Positions 17,697 to 27,765 are shown, counted from the first letter of the stretch. The stretch is 64,000 nt of DNA from Flagellimonas taeanensis (GCF_003584105.1 NZ_QXFO01000018.1:124001-188000), one strand, 5' to 3'. The notes: generated by a model not told the origin, from the letters alone. Made by a program: numbers and translations.

Positions 17697-19280
17697 ATGA
17701 AACATTTTTTATTGACAACCTTTTTGATCATACCCATGCTTTTGAGCGCTCAGATGATGGGTGGACCCGATCGTAAACCTGGAGAGGGCGAGGGTCCATA
17801 CGACCGCCTTATTATCCGTGGCGTGACCTTGATCGATGGAACCGGGGGGCCACCTCGCGGTCCGGTGGATATTGTGGTAGAAAAAAACAAAATAGTCGAT
17901 GTGGCCAATGTCGGAGCCCCCCACGTGCCCATAGATGAATCCAGACGTCCAAAACTGGGAACAGGGAACACAAAAGAAATCGATGCCACCGGCAAATACC
18001 TTATGCCCGGTATTGTAGATCTTCACGTTCACACTGGTGGAGTCCCAAAGGCCCCAGAAGCAGAGTACGTGTACAAATTGTGGATGGCCAATGGGATCAC
18101 AACGGTGAGGGGAGTGCCCTTTGGAGATTTGGAGTGGTCACTTAAAGAACGTGAGAGGAGTGCCAAGAACGAGATCGTTGCACCAAGGATGGTCTCATTC
18201 CACCGCATTGGCAATGGAAAAGAGTGGAAAGACCGCAAGATCCTGACCCCAGAAGATGCCAGGGCTTGGGTGCAATATGCTAAAAAGAAAGGTGTTGACG
18301 GCTTGAAGCTGGGCGCACATGAGCCATCGATCATGAAAGCGGTACTGGAAGAAGCCAACTCTTTGGGGATGGGTAGTACCGCCCACTTGGCGCAGAGCGG
18401 TGTCGCACAGATGAATGCCATTGATGCCGCCAGACTTGGATTGACCAGTATGACACATTTCTATGGACTGTTCGAGTCCATGTACGAGAACCACGATGTG
18501 CAACCTTTCCCCATAGATATCAATTATGGCGATGAACAGCATCGCTTTGGCCAGGTGGCCCGTCAATGGAATTTGGTGAAACCGGGGGGTGAAAAGTGGA
18601 ATGCCCTCTTGGATGAGTTCCTGAAGTTGGATTTCTACATCAACCCGACCATGACCATTTATTCCGCTGGAAGGGATGTGATGCGTGCACGTAATGCCGA
18701 CTGGCACGAAAAATATACCCTGCCCTCACAAATGGATTTCTTTGAACCAAGTCGTAAGAACCATGGAGCTTATTGGTTTGACTGGACCACCGAGGATGAG
18801 GTGGCTTGGAAGAAATACTATCAGGTATGGATGCAGTTCCTGAACGAGTATAAGAACATGGGCGGGAAAGTGACCGTGGGGTCCGACTCTGGGTTTATAT
18901 ACCAATTGTATGGTTTCGGGACCATCTTGGAGCTGGAGATGCTGCAAGAAGCCGGCTTCCATCCCCTTGAAGTGGTCCGTGCCGCTACCATGCACGGTGC
19001 CGAGGAGATTTTCAAGCCCCTTAACAAGCCCATCGAGTTCGGAGTGGTACGTCCTGGTCTTTTGGCCGATATGATCATAGTGGACGAAAATCCTCTTCAG
19101 AACTTCAAGGTACTGTACGGTACTGGGGCCATACGGCTGAACGATGAAACCGGAAAACCTGAAAGGGTAGGAGGAATCGAGTATACCATCAAGGATGGAA
19201 TCATCTATGATGCCAAGCAATTGTTGAAAGACGTGGAAACCATGGTGGACAAACAAAAGAAAGAGAGGGCTGGCAAATAA
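17697..19280 (+). CDS. Secreted amidohydrolase
   Basis: A 527-residue protein with a signal peptide (MKHFLLTTFLIIPMLLSA). The amidohydrolase metal site begins with HVH at His110 and His112 (MPGIVDLHVHTGG); a conserved GSTAHLAQ histidine, a TSMTH histidine and the TVGSDSGF aspartate follow, and the C-terminal strands (GLLADMIIVDENPL) rebuild the composite beta-sandwich. It is probably a periplasmic or exported hydrolase acting on cyclic amides or dipeptide-like amides; the substrate is open. It stands alone and faces the M20 peptidase gene across a shared terminator. Confidence 0.93.
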   Translation: MKHFLLTTFLIIPMLLSAQMMGGPDRKPGEGEGPYDRLIIRGVTLIDGTGGPPRGPVDIVVEKNKIVDVANVGAPHVPIDESRRPKLGTGNTKEIDATGKYLMPGIVDLHVHTGGVPKAPEAEYVYKLWMANGITTVRGVPFGDLEWSLKERERSAKNEIVAPRMVSFHRIGNGKEWKDRKILTPEDARAWVQYAKKKGVDGLKLGAHEPSIMKAVLEEANSLGMGSTAHLAQSGVAQMNAIDAARLGLTSMTHFYGLFESMYENHDVQPFPIDINYGDEQHRFGQVARQWNLVKPGGEKWNALLDEFLKLDFYINPTMTIYSAGRDVMRARNADWHEKYTLPSQMDFFEPSRKNHGAYWFDWTTEDEVAWKKYYQVWMQFLNEYKNMGGKVTVGSDSGFIYQLYGFGTILELEMLQEAGFHPLEVVRAATMHGAEEIFKPLNKPIEFGVVRPGLLADMIIVDENPLQNFKVLYGTGAIRLNDETGKPERVGGIEYTIKDGIIYDAKQLLKDVETMVDKQKKERAGK

Positions 19281-19344
19281 AATCGACCAAGTTTTCTGAA
19301 GATCACTATTTCTAAGCAGGTGGCCATCATGCAAATGGTGCCAC

Positions 19345-19383
19345 AAAACAAAACCCCCTTTGTTGGCTAAAGGGGGTTTGTTA
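19345..19383. terminator. Bidirectional terminator
   Basis: AAACCCCCTTT (19,351-19,361) and AAAGGGGGTTT (19,369-19,379) form a perfect 11-pair stem with a 7-base loop, between the convergent amidohydrolase and M20 peptidase genes. Confidence 0.8.
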
Positions 19384-19400
19384 TTTCATCACGTAAATGT

Positions 19401-20693
19401 CTATTTTCCCAATCCAGCTTGGGCCAAGGTGATCAAAAGTGCCAATTGGATGGATTCGTCACCGGGTTCGTCATTGAGATACCATTCGTGCAGCGAGTGT
19501 GCCCCGCCTCCTTTTCCACCCCGTCCGATGCATACGGAAGGGATTCCTTTGGAAACAGGGATGTTGATGTTCGTGGACCCTCGCCCCAAACTTGGCGTTA
19601 CCCCAAAATATTGCGTCGCGGCCATACTCCTTTGGATGAGGGGCAGGGAAGGGGGGAGCTCACCGGAGGGCCTGTCACCAATTTTGGTGAGTTCATAGAT
19701 TACCTCATCACGTACGCCGCTATTATTGTATTCCGTGATTGCCTTTTCCACCGATGTTTTGAAAATAGCCTCGATCTCGTCCAGGTTCATAGGGTCGATG
19801 GCCCTCATATCCACCTCCATCCACGATTCAAAGGGAATGGAGTTCACCGAGGTTCCCCCACCGATTCGCCCCACATTGAAACTGGTTCTTGGAATATCTC
19901 CCGAAGTATAGTCCCAAGCGTCCTTGGAAAAAATGTCGATGACCTTCCCCAAGGCATGGTGCGGGTTGGCAAGCCCGAAGGCACCCCAAGAATGACCGCC
20001 CGGTCCTTTTACGGTCAGTTTATAACGTTTGGAACCCAATCCGGCATTGCTGATTCGCCCAAGACTGCCGCCGTCTATGGCGATCCACGAATCAATGTTC
20101 AGACCTGATTCGTTGAAGAGGTATTTCATTCCTCTGAGGTCACCCAGTCCCTCTTCGCCAACGGTCCCTACGATAAGAATGTCTTTTTGGGTCTTGATCT
20201 CTGCCTTGTTCATGGCTTTCAGCATGCTGATGAGCATGGCCAATCCACGGGTGTCGTCTCCAATGCCGGGAGCCTTCAAGGTGTCGCCGACCTTTTTTAC
20301 GGTGACGTCGGTACCCTCCGGAAAGACAACGTCCAAGTGGGCATCAACGCCCACATAGCCCGGTTCGCCAGAAGTTCCCTTGCGCAGGCCGATCACATTA
20401 CCGGCTTTGTCGGTCCAAATACTGTCCACACCAGCTTCTTGGAGCATTTTGGAGAAAACCTTTCCACGTTGGTCTTCCATAAAAGGAGGCGCCAACACTT
20501 CGGTGAGCGTGATCAGATCCATTGTGGTGCTGTCCTTTTGCTGCCGAATGAAATCGAACGCGACCTTGACCTGCTTTGACTTGGCCAAACGCTCGACTTG
20601 CTTGGTGTATTTTGCTTCGATTTTTTCTTGGGCCATTGTCGAAAGGGATACTAGTCCGAAGGTCATAAGCAGACCCCATGTGATTTGTCTCAT
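19401..20693 (-). CDS. Secreted M20-family zinc aminopeptidase
   Basis: A 430-residue protein with a signal peptide ending STMAQE near residue 20. The di-zinc site of the M20 family is visible: His119 and Asp121 (VDAHLDVV), Asp146 (GIGDDTRG), the catalytic Glu180/Glu181 (GTVGEEGLGD), a later His in GPGGHSWG and a C-terminal CIGRGGKGGGAHSLHEW. The family removes amino acids from short peptides (peptidase T-like branch), here outside the cytoplasm. It is a single-gene unit ending at the shared terminator. Confidence 0.94.
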   Translation of the reverse strand: MRQITWGLLMTFGLVSLSTMAQEKIEAKYTKQVERLAKSKQVKVAFDFIRQQKDSTTMDLITLTEVLAPPFMEDQRGKVFSKMLQEAGVDSIWTDKAGNVIGLRKGTSGEPGYVGVDAHLDVVFPEGTDVTVKKVGDTLKAPGIGDDTRGLAMLISMLKAMNKAEIKTQKDILIVGTVGEEGLGDLRGMKYLFNESGLNIDSWIAIDGGSLGRISNAGLGSKRYKLTVKGPGGHSWGAFGLANPHHALGKVIDIFSKDAWDYTSGDIPRTSFNVGRIGGGTSVNSIPFESWMEVDMRAIDPMNLDEIEAIFKTSVEKAITEYNNSGVRDEVIYELTKIGDRPSGELPPSLPLIQRSMAATQYFGVTPSLGRGSTNINIPVSKGIPSVCIGRGGKGGGAHSLHEWYLNDEPGDESIQLALLITLAQAGLGK

Positions 20694-20854
20694 GATTGTT
20701 GTTCTTGTGTTCTTCTAGGGTTTAGTTTGGTTTGATGATTGGTCAGTTTTAAGCACAAAAGCGCAAATACATGCGCTTTTATGTCCGTAATCCCCGTGAA
20801 GGTAACGGTTATTTTCCTAAATTAAAACTAAACTGAGGCCTTACATTTCTTACT

Positions 20855-22801
20855 TTATCGTTGCACGTTTTCCAGGTTTCCCCCTTTTTCCACGATTACA
20901 AAGTCGGACCGTCTGTTCACCAAGTGTTCCTGTTCGCTGCACTTCACGCCATTGGAACATTTGTTCTTCAACCGGTATTCGCCATAACCGTTTGCGCTCA
21001 CTATCCGGTCCGGTTCCACTCCTTTGGAGATGAGGTACCACATGGTGGATTTTGCCCTGTCGTCCGACAATCTAAAATTATATTGGTCCGATCCCCTGGA
21101 ATCGGTGTGCGACTCAATCTTTATTTTGATGCTGGGGAATTCCTTCATGGCAAAAAGCACCTTTTCCAATTCGATTTCGGCCCTGGGGGTAATCTCCGAT
21201 TTGTCGTATTCAAAGTAAATGGGGTCAACCTTGATTTTTTCTACATCGCCCTCCTTCACCACCAAACTTTCGAAAGGGGTAAGGTACACCATGTTTTCCT
21301 CGGATGGACTTTGGGGATCTTCGCCCGTGTTGACCACTATCTCTTTCTTGGTGAACCTTGGTTTGGAGAAAACAAGTTTGCTTTCCTTGTTGCAGGGCAA
21401 CGTGACACTGAAAGCCCCATTGTCATCCGTTTTCATGCCCGTGACAAATCCAGTGGAGGTGTCATAAAGTTCCACATTGGCCAAGGGTATGGGGTCGCCA
21501 GTCTTTTCATTGAGCACATAGCCCGAATAGACCAAACAATTGATGGGTTTGGCTTTTTTGATGCGATAGATATCATCGTCCCCTACACCGCCAAAACGAT
21601 TGGAAGCATAATATCCATTTCCGGTTTCACCGCGTAGGATCATAGAAAAGTCATCCATATTGCCATTGATCGGCGGTCCGATGTTCTTGGGCAGTGCGTA
21701 ACTGTCTTTTGACTGGATGATGGTGGAAAAAATATCCAATCCTCCGAGGCCATAATGCCCATCGGAAGAAAAGTAAAGGGTGTTTCCGTCCACATAGGGA
21801 AACATCTCCCTACCTCTGGTATTCACATTGGGACCCAGGTTTTTGGGCGGGGTCATTGCATCTCCGTCAATGCCAAGTTCCACCATGTACAGGTCACTCT
21901 CCCCATAGCCGCCTGGCATGTTGGAGGTGAAATAAAGGTGTTTTCCATCTGCGCTAAGGGCTGGGTGTCCGCATGAGTAATCTTTACTGTTGAAGGATAG
22001 TGAGCTCACATTCACCAATTCATTGTTGAGGATGCTCCCCTTGAGGATCTGCATATTGGAAAGCCCGTCGCCATTGGCGTTCAGTTTATCCTTTTTCAGA
22101 TAGTTTCGGGTAAAATAGATGGTCTGTGCCCCAGGAGCAAAGGCTACGTTGGCATCGTGGTAGGATGATGCCAGGTTGTCCAAAAACTTTTCAGGGACAA
22201 ATCGGGATACATTGGGGTTGGCGACGTAGAGGTCCAAATAGGGCTGGTTGTTCCATGGATAGAGTTGTCCGCTGGATTTTACGGTATCCCTTGCCGATGC
22301 AAAAACCAATAGGTCTTGGTAGAACGATGGTGCAAAATCCGATTTTTTACTGTTGAAGGCCAGGTTTTGTACTTCAAAGCTGGGGTCTTTCATCAAGAGA
22401 CTATCCAAGTATGTTTTTTGGGCCATGATCATGTCCAGTCTTTTTTGGTCGGAATAGAAGTCGCGGAGCAGTTGGTCCGCTTCCTCCAACTGCATGTCGG
22501 CCTTCAGGCACTGCACCAGTTTGATGATATTGCTCTCTCCCGTGTTTTTCCCTTCAATGGCATAGAGCTTGGCATACCATTCCTTGGCCTTTTGGTATTC
22601 GCTCATATTGAAATAACTGTCCGCCAATCGTTGCACCACGTGCAGGGATGGTCTTGATTTTTCGGAAGCCAGATCCTTGTAGAGGACAATGGCCTTGTCA
22701 AACTTAAAGTCATTGAACAATTCGTCCGCCCTGTCAAGCTTGTTCTGTGCCGTCGTACTGATAAAGGAACAGAACGCTATAAGAAGTATCGCTTTTTTCA
22801 T
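20855..22801 (-). CDS. OmpA-family protein with PD40 repeats (PorE-like, T9SS-associated)
   Basis: A 648-residue envelope protein. After a signal peptide there are TPR-like helices (about 25-130), PD40/WD40-like beta-propeller repeats (TIYFTRN near 228, ADGKHLYFTSNMPGGYGESDL near 287, a third near 340), a carboxypeptidase-regulatory beta-sandwich (about 425-500) and a C-terminal peptidoglycan-binding OmpA domain (IESHTDSRGS and NRRSDFVIVE). This order is that of the PorE-like proteins linked to type IX secretion and gliding. It is the last gene of the adhesin-PorP-OmpA run, 32 bases after PorP/SprF. Confidence 0.93.
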   Translation of the reverse strand: MKKAILLIAFCSFISTTAQNKLDRADELFNDFKFDKAIVLYKDLASEKSRPSLHVVQRLADSYFNMSEYQKAKEWYAKLYAIEGKNTGESNIIKLVQCLKADMQLEEADQLLRDFYSDQKRLDMIMAQKTYLDSLLMKDPSFEVQNLAFNSKKSDFAPSFYQDLLVFASARDTVKSSGQLYPWNNQPYLDLYVANPNVSRFVPEKFLDNLASSYHDANVAFAPGAQTIYFTRNYLKKDKLNANGDGLSNMQILKGSILNNELVNVSSLSFNSKDYSCGHPALSADGKHLYFTSNMPGGYGESDLYMVELGIDGDAMTPPKNLGPNVNTRGREMFPYVDGNTLYFSSDGHYGLGGLDIFSTIIQSKDSYALPKNIGPPINGNMDDFSMILRGETGNGYYASNRFGGVGDDDIYRIKKAKPINCLVYSGYVLNEKTGDPIPLANVELYDTSTGFVTGMKTDDNGAFSVTLPCNKESKLVFSKPRFTKKEIVVNTGEDPQSPSEENMVYLTPFESLVVKEGDVEKIKVDPIYFEYDKSEITPRAEIELEKVLFAMKEFPSIKIKIESHTDSRGSDQYNFRLSDDRAKSTMWYLISKGVEPDRIVSANGYGEYRLKNKCSNGVKCSEQEHLVNRRSDFVIVEKGGNLENVQR

Positions 22802-22833
22802 TGGTATTGATTTTTATGACGTCCATTGGCCCT

Positions 22834-23763
22834 TTAGAAGAACCTAGGGGACAGTGCCCTTTTGTTTATATCGAATACATTGTATTTCAAGATGATTTCA
22901 TGGGAACCATCATTGTAGTTGTCCAGGCCTGTCAGGGAATAGTCGTAGGCATAGCCCACGAAGAACCGCTTTGCAAAGTGGAGGCCAGCCAATATGCTCA
23001 CGGCATCATCATATCTATAGGCAAGACCAACGTTCACCTTTTCCTGTAAGAGGAAGTTTGCGGAAACATCCAAAGTGAGGGGGGTTCCTGCAACATGCTT
23101 GGTGAGCATGGCCGGTTTGAACTTGACACTGCTGGAAAGATCCATCACGTAACCCGCCATGAAGTAGTATTGGCTTTTTCTGTCTGTTACCGCTCTGTCG
23201 TCATCACTATAGATTTCTGAGTTCAAAAAATTGTCCGTGGAGAGTCCGAGGTACCAACGATCACTGTAAAAGAAAGCACCCACCCCGAACATGGGTCTGG
23301 TCTCATTGAGGTTTTCACTGAAAACAGGATCCAAATCGTCCGCGAAGACCCCTTTGGACCAATCAATGTTCAGTATGTCCAACCCGGCATTCAACCCAAG
23401 GGACAACCTGGTTTTTTGGCCTGTTGGGATCTCATAGGCAAAATGACCGTTCACTTTCACGTTGTTGGAGGCGCCTATATTATCGTTCACCGCAGTGAGG
23501 CCCAAACCGGTCCTTTTGCCTGTCCTGCCCTGTATGGTGAACGATTGGGTCTCGGGTGCCCCATCGAGTCCCACCCATTGGGAACGGTAGAGCACATTGG
23601 CCTCAAAATTGGCGCTGGTCCCTGTGTATCCAGAGTTTAAGACCGTTGTGTTGTACATATACTGTGTGTACTGCGGGGCTTGCTGTCCTTTGACCCCGGT
23701 CCATTGCAACGCCAATGTGAGGCACAGTAGGACTCCTATCTTGTTTTTTATGATCTGTATCAT
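22834..23763 (-). CDS. PorP/SprF-family type IX secretion membrane protein
   Basis: A 309-residue outer-membrane barrel with a signal peptide ending near VKGQQ. The PorP/SprF signature follows: QYTQYMYNTTVLNSGYTGT and YRSQWVGLDGAPETQSF, then repeated GLSTDNF and VGYAYDYSLTGL strands. The family anchors or surface-attaches T9SS cargo with type B C-terminal domains, and the upstream gene encodes just such a cargo. The spacing (34 bases from the adhesin gene) indicates one operon. Confidence 0.95.
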   Translation of the reverse strand: MIQIIKNKIGVLLCLTLALQWTGVKGQQAPQYTQYMYNTTVLNSGYTGTSANFEANVLYRSQWVGLDGAPETQSFTIQGRTGKRTGLGLTAVNDNIGASNNVKVNGHFAYEIPTGQKTRLSLGLNAGLDILNIDWSKGVFADDLDPVFSENLNETRPMFGVGAFFYSDRWYLGLSTDNFLNSEIYSDDDRAVTDRKSQYYFMAGYVMDLSSSVKFKPAMLTKHVAGTPLTLDVSANFLLQEKVNVGLAYRYDDAVSILAGLHFAKRFFVGYAYDYSLTGLDNYNDGSHEIILKYNVFDINKRALSPRFF

Positions 23764-23797
23764 TGCTAAATGGTATTGTTTGATTTGAAAATGGGAC

Positions 23798-26700
23798 CTA
23801 TCGTGCCAGTTGTATCCAACCCACGAGGTTTCTGCTCAGTTCCGGAATGTTGATGACGTAATAATAGGTGCCGGAGGGTAAGTGTTCCCCTTTGTTCAGG
23901 ATGCCGTTTACATTGGCTATCCCGTCCCAGTTGTTCTGGTAGTCCACGGTCTCGAAGACCTTGTTCCCATTTCTGCTGAACACTTGTATGCTGTTGGCAT
24001 AGTTTTCAATACACTCTATTTCAAAAAAGTCATTAAAGCCATCGTTGTTAGGGGAGAACTCATTATAGACCCTTAGGCAGAATTCCTCACCCAGAACACA
24101 GTTTATGACCGCTACATCCAATTGGAACGTTTCAACAGGGTTGCAACCGGCGGGATTTTCATAGATAACACTGATGGATGTGTCCTGTAGACTATTCCAG
24201 GTGACGGTCACAAAATCGTCCGTTGCCGTTCCTCCTGCTACTATGCTTCCTCCAGTGACCGTCCATGAGTACATCTGTTTGCCGGTCTCTGTGGTGTAGG
24301 TGTATTCCTCTCCATTGAGGCAGGCCTCTTCGGTCTGTCCTGTGAGGGTGATCGGTCCACCATCATCAACCGTAACAGCAACCTGCAATCGGGTGGTGCT
24401 CTCGCATCCATCGGAATCCCGTATGGCTCCATAATAATTCATTCCGTCAACCAAAGTGGTGGAGGGGTCTAATTCTTGTCCCCCGTTTGGACTGTCATAA
24501 AATACGACATTGGGTTCGTTCACTTGAAGATCTCCCACAGTGGGTTCATCGCTTGCACAAAAGGTCTGTGTGCTGGAAGTGGTGGTGGGTGTCGGCGGAT
24601 TGATGATGTTCACGGTAATGCCCACTCTGGCCAATACCGATATGGGAACACCTAAAATCCCTGCAAAATAGACCTCTCCGTCCACCAAGGGAGTGCCAAG
24701 GTCCAATTCCACAACACTATCCAGGCTATCGAAAAGCGAAATATTGCTGTCCACTTCCAAATCGAGCAATGTAGGGTTGTCCGAGGCGCAGAATATTTGT
24801 AGGAGGTCATCCACGATCAACACGGGAATGTCAATGTCGATGTCCCCGGTTAGTGTACAAAGCCCTCCATTGATAAATACCTCAATGGCCGCATCGGGAT
24901 CGAGAGCCAAATCCGATCCATCAACGTCAATGTCAAAATCCAGGTTGGCATCCAAAACGCCATTATAGGTTTGGCCATTGATGGTAAGGGTTATGACATC
25001 CCCGACATTTGCATCCCCGGTAACACTACCCGTAACTGCATAGGTGGGTGTTCCCAAAAAGAAGTCGATCAAATTGTCCAAAGTAATGATGGGGGCTGAA
25101 ACAATATTTACGCTTGCTCCGGAATCCACAATCACCACACTGGCGACCTGAAGATCTCCTGGGGCATTTTCACAACCTGCTGTGGCTTCGGTGATCCTCA
25201 CATAATAGGAATATGGGCTGCCTGCTTGGTTCAATCCGTTAATGGTGAGCGTTCCGTCATCTGGGTCAATGTTGTAGGTCACTGACCCCACGACCTGTCC
25301 ATCCGTGATTTCATTTGTGGCGTTGGCATCAAAATACCAACTGTAGCTACCTTCTACATCACTGGTAGGGATCAATACCACATCATTGGAAGAACAAATG
25401 GGATTCTCATCACCTATTATGGTGATGTCACTGGCCGTTGGGATGTCAACTACGCTCACCGTTACGGGAACTCTGGGGGATTCTTCAGGGCAACCCACTT
25501 CTACCGCTGCTACATAATATGTTGTGTCCGTGTTCAAAACAGGTGTTGTATAGGCTTCACCGGAATTTATCGTGGCCAGTAGATTCCCACCAGTTTCGGC
25601 ATCGTACCATCTTAATTGGTTACCCACGGATGTGGTGGCCGTCAAATCAACCGTTGAGCCATCACAAATGCTTACATCTTGAGAATCCGGATTTAATTCC
25701 GGCATGGCAGGTGCACGGTATATTTCAAAGAGATTCAGATTTTGGTCCAGTGAAATGTTCAACAGGGAGGATAAACGAAGTGTGACCCTATCTGCTGGAG
25801 CACCTGGGTCCAGTGGAATGGTCACTATTTCCCCACCTTGCAGTAGACCCAACAGGTCAACATTCAAAAGACTGGATATGTTTTCCGTAAAAAAGGGAGC
25901 TTGAGAACCATTTTGAACGATTGCTTCAATATTGTTCAGGACACCAGCCTGCACCAACTCCGGATCCACGCCCAACCGGATATAGAAATTTTCCCCTGCT
26001 TCGGAAAGCGTATCAAAATAAACAGTCTGTTCAATGCTTGCGGCCACGCCCAAAACGCCAAGTCCTATCAGTGATGAAGTTCCCAGATCTCCATCTATGG
26101 CCAAATGGGGATTGGTTACCCCTGCTCCGAGGTTCAAAAGGTCCAAGGTGAGCCCGCTTCCGTCAAATGAAGTGTAGGTAGGCGTACCACACAGAGCGGG
26201 GTCGGGTCCATGGAATGCCCCAAAAAGATTCAGCTCGCGGGTGTTGTTCAAGCCTATCAATGAACCTATACTGTTGGTGAGCCTTACCCGGTTATAATCC
26301 GAATCGGGGGCTATGGCCAAAAAGTAATCATTGTCCACATTGGTCACAACCCGTAACATATCTGTAGCGAAGGGATTGGCATTACCCGAAGATTCCTCCA
26401 TCACCGTACCAGCGTTGTTCTTTATGGAGACCGTGAATTCTTGGTTTCCAATGAGCAATACGCCAACAATATCTGATAATAGTCCTCCGAGGCTTCCACC
26501 CAGTAAAAGAGGGAGCAGGTCCTCTTCAGTATCCAACTTTACATAGGAAGTTGTATTCGATGGCAAAGTGGAAGGAAACTCCACTTCCAAATGACCGGCA
26601 TAGGCGCCGATTCCCAATGCAATTCCGGTACTTGCCCTTACTGTTGCAGATGTGGACAGATTACCATCGATTGCATTGGCAGAATTGTCCACTTCATCTT

Positions 26701-26806
26701 CACTTATAATGTTTGTGGCAAAGGTTTGTCCATTGACTGAAAAAACCGATACAACAAGTAAAATAAGGAATAATGATTTTTTCGAATAAAGTAATGATTG
26801 ATCCAT
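23798..26806 (-). CDS. Large T9SS cargo adhesin with gliding-motility C-terminal domain
   Basis: About 1,002 residues from the ATG at 26,806 (an in-frame ATG at 26,818 adds four). A signal peptide ends VFSVNGQ. The body has repeated acidic, beta-rich segments with many DxDxDG-like turns, two paired Ig-like/PKD-type units (ICDGSTVDLTATTSVGNQL and FCASDEPTVGDLQVN) and an EEACLNGEEYTYTTETGK unit. The C-terminus FSPNNDGFNDFFEIE through SGTYYYVINI is a type B sorting domain that needs a PorP/SprF partner. It should be exported to the cell surface and used in adhesion. It is first in its operon. Confidence 0.93.
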   Translation of the reverse strand: MDQSLLYSKKSLFLILLVVSVFSVNGQTFATNIISEDEVDNSANAIDGNLSTSATVRASTGIALGIGAYAGHLEVEFPSTLPSNTTSYVKLDTEEDLLPLLLGGSLGGLLSDIVGVLLIGNQEFTVSIKNNAGTVMEESSGNANPFATDMLRVVTNVDNDYFLAIAPDSDYNRVRLTNSIGSLIGLNNTRELNLFGAFHGPDPALCGTPTYTSFDGSGLTLDLLNLGAGVTNPHLAIDGDLGTSSLIGLGVLGVAASIEQTVYFDTLSEAGENFYIRLGVDPELVQAGVLNNIEAIVQNGSQAPFFTENISSLLNVDLLGLLQGGEIVTIPLDPGAPADRVTLRLSSLLNISLDQNLNLFEIYRAPAMPELNPDSQDVSICDGSTVDLTATTSVGNQLRWYDAETGGNLLATINSGEAYTTPVLNTDTTYYVAAVEVGCPEESPRVPVTVSVVDIPTASDITIIGDENPICSSNDVVLIPTSDVEGSYSWYFDANATNEITDGQVVGSVTYNIDPDDGTLTINGLNQAGSPYSYYVRITEATAGCENAPGDLQVASVVIVDSGASVNIVSAPIITLDNLIDFFLGTPTYAVTGSVTGDANVGDVITLTINGQTYNGVLDANLDFDIDVDGSDLALDPDAAIEVFINGGLCTLTGDIDIDIPVLIVDDLLQIFCASDNPTLLDLEVDSNISLFDSLDSVVELDLGTPLVDGEVYFAGILGVPISVLARVGITVNIINPPTPTTTSSTQTFCASDEPTVGDLQVNEPNVVFYDSPNGGQELDPSTTLVDGMNYYGAIRDSDGCESTTRLQVAVTVDDGGPITLTGQTEEACLNGEEYTYTTETGKQMYSWTVTGGSIVAGGTATDDFVTVTWNSLQDTSISVIYENPAGCNPVETFQLDVAVINCVLGEEFCLRVYNEFSPNNDGFNDFFEIECIENYANSIQVFSRNGNKVFETVDYQNNWDGIANVNGILNKGEHLPSGTYYYVINIPELSRNLVGWIQLAR

Positions 26807-27018
26807 AACAAAAGTCATAATTTTTTATATATAACTCAGTTATTTTTCAATTATTTTATTTAGTAGTCTATTTCTGTATAAAAAGAAAGAAAATAGTATA
26901 TAAAAAGTATTATTAATAATTTAACAAAATAGTATAAATACTATACTTCTGAAGTAAAAATAAATATAATAAGTAGGTTATATATTGTTAATTATTATGC
27001 TCTAATGATATTGAAATA
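26807..27018 (-). promoter_or_regulatory. AT-rich control region of the adhesin operon with paired palindromes
   Basis: This region is far more AT-rich than its surroundings. Two abutting inverted repeats lie at 26,929-26,944 (ATAGTAT, 2-base spacer, ATACTAT) and 26,945-26,955 (ACTTC, 1 base, GAAGT). Their position, about 120-150 bases before the adhesin start, suits a regulator site. No exact TAnnTTTG box was found. Confidence 0.45.
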
Positions 27019-27495
27019 CTATTTATAGAAAAGTTGTGTGAAGTATAAGGTTCCTGAACTATCTGCCTTTACGCTTACAGCGGTGTAAAGAAAGTCTCCT
27101 TCCATTACTTTTCTGTGGGTGTCACTTTTGATCCATGCCTCCACTATGGCTTTAGCGGTTGTAAAGCTCTTCCCAACATTTTCAGATACATAGTTGGCGT
27201 TGGCCTGCTGGGCCAGATTGGAGGACCGCACATCAAAATTGTCATGGCTTATTTGGCCATCTGAGATCATCTCATCTGTATGTTGGGCCGCATAATTGTA
27301 AGCGATACCATCAAAGTCCAAAACATTCAACCCTTTGGACGACCTATATTCGTTAACAAGACCAAGGATTTCCAGCTCGATTTCCGATGCTATGTTTTCG
27401 GGGGAAAGTATCAGTTCATCCTTCAGGGAAGGAGTGCTGCACGAAGCCATAAACAGCACTACTATGGTAAGGATGAAGGGGGGGATTTTAAACAT
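27019..27495 (-). CDS. CAP-domain lipoprotein
   Basis: A 158-residue protein from the ATG at 27,495, which gives a lipobox (LFMASC, Cys17); the frame is open upstream to 27,609, but a -7 element (complement of 27,526-27,533, TACTTTTG) lies just before the shorter start. The mature part is a CAP/SCP domain: LVNEYRSSKGLNVLDFDG, a YAAQHTDEM histidine, QISHDNFDVRSSNL, SENVGKSF and AWIKSDTHRKVMEG with the second histidine. The role is unknown; CAP proteins are often secreted effectors or wall-associated. The gene is separate from the adhesin operon. Confidence 0.88.
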   Translation of the reverse strand: MFKIPPFILTIVVLFMASCSTPSLKDELILSPENIASEIELEILGLVNEYRSSKGLNVLDFDGIAYNYAAQHTDEMISDGQISHDNFDVRSSNLAQQANANYVSENVGKSFTTAKAIVEAWIKSDTHRKVMEGDFLYTAVSVKADSSGTLYFTQLFYK

Positions 27496-27525
27496 TTTCA
27501 AGGCGTATTTTTTTAAATTCGGGTG

Positions 27526-27533
27526 CAAAAGTA
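27526..27533 (-). promoter_or_regulatory. -7 promoter element of the CAP-domain gene
   Basis: The minus strand reads TACTTTTG, an exact TAnnTTTG match, 31 bases before the chosen ATG at 27,495. No convincing -33 box is visible. Confidence 0.35.
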
Positions 27534-27765
27534 CCCTGACATTTTCCTTTGATAAAGACCCTTGGGATTCTTTATATGAAGTGGCCATTATCTTCGATAA
27601 AAGGCTCAAATTTTGCCCAATGGGCCTCGATCTATGTATGATGAAAATATGTTATCGGGAAAAACCTTCACATCATCGTGGCCCGTTGTAAGAGAAAGAT
27701 TACCGTTTGGTTTTTTTTTTTGAAAAATTCACGAGTTTTGACGTACTTCACCAAAAAACAACAGC

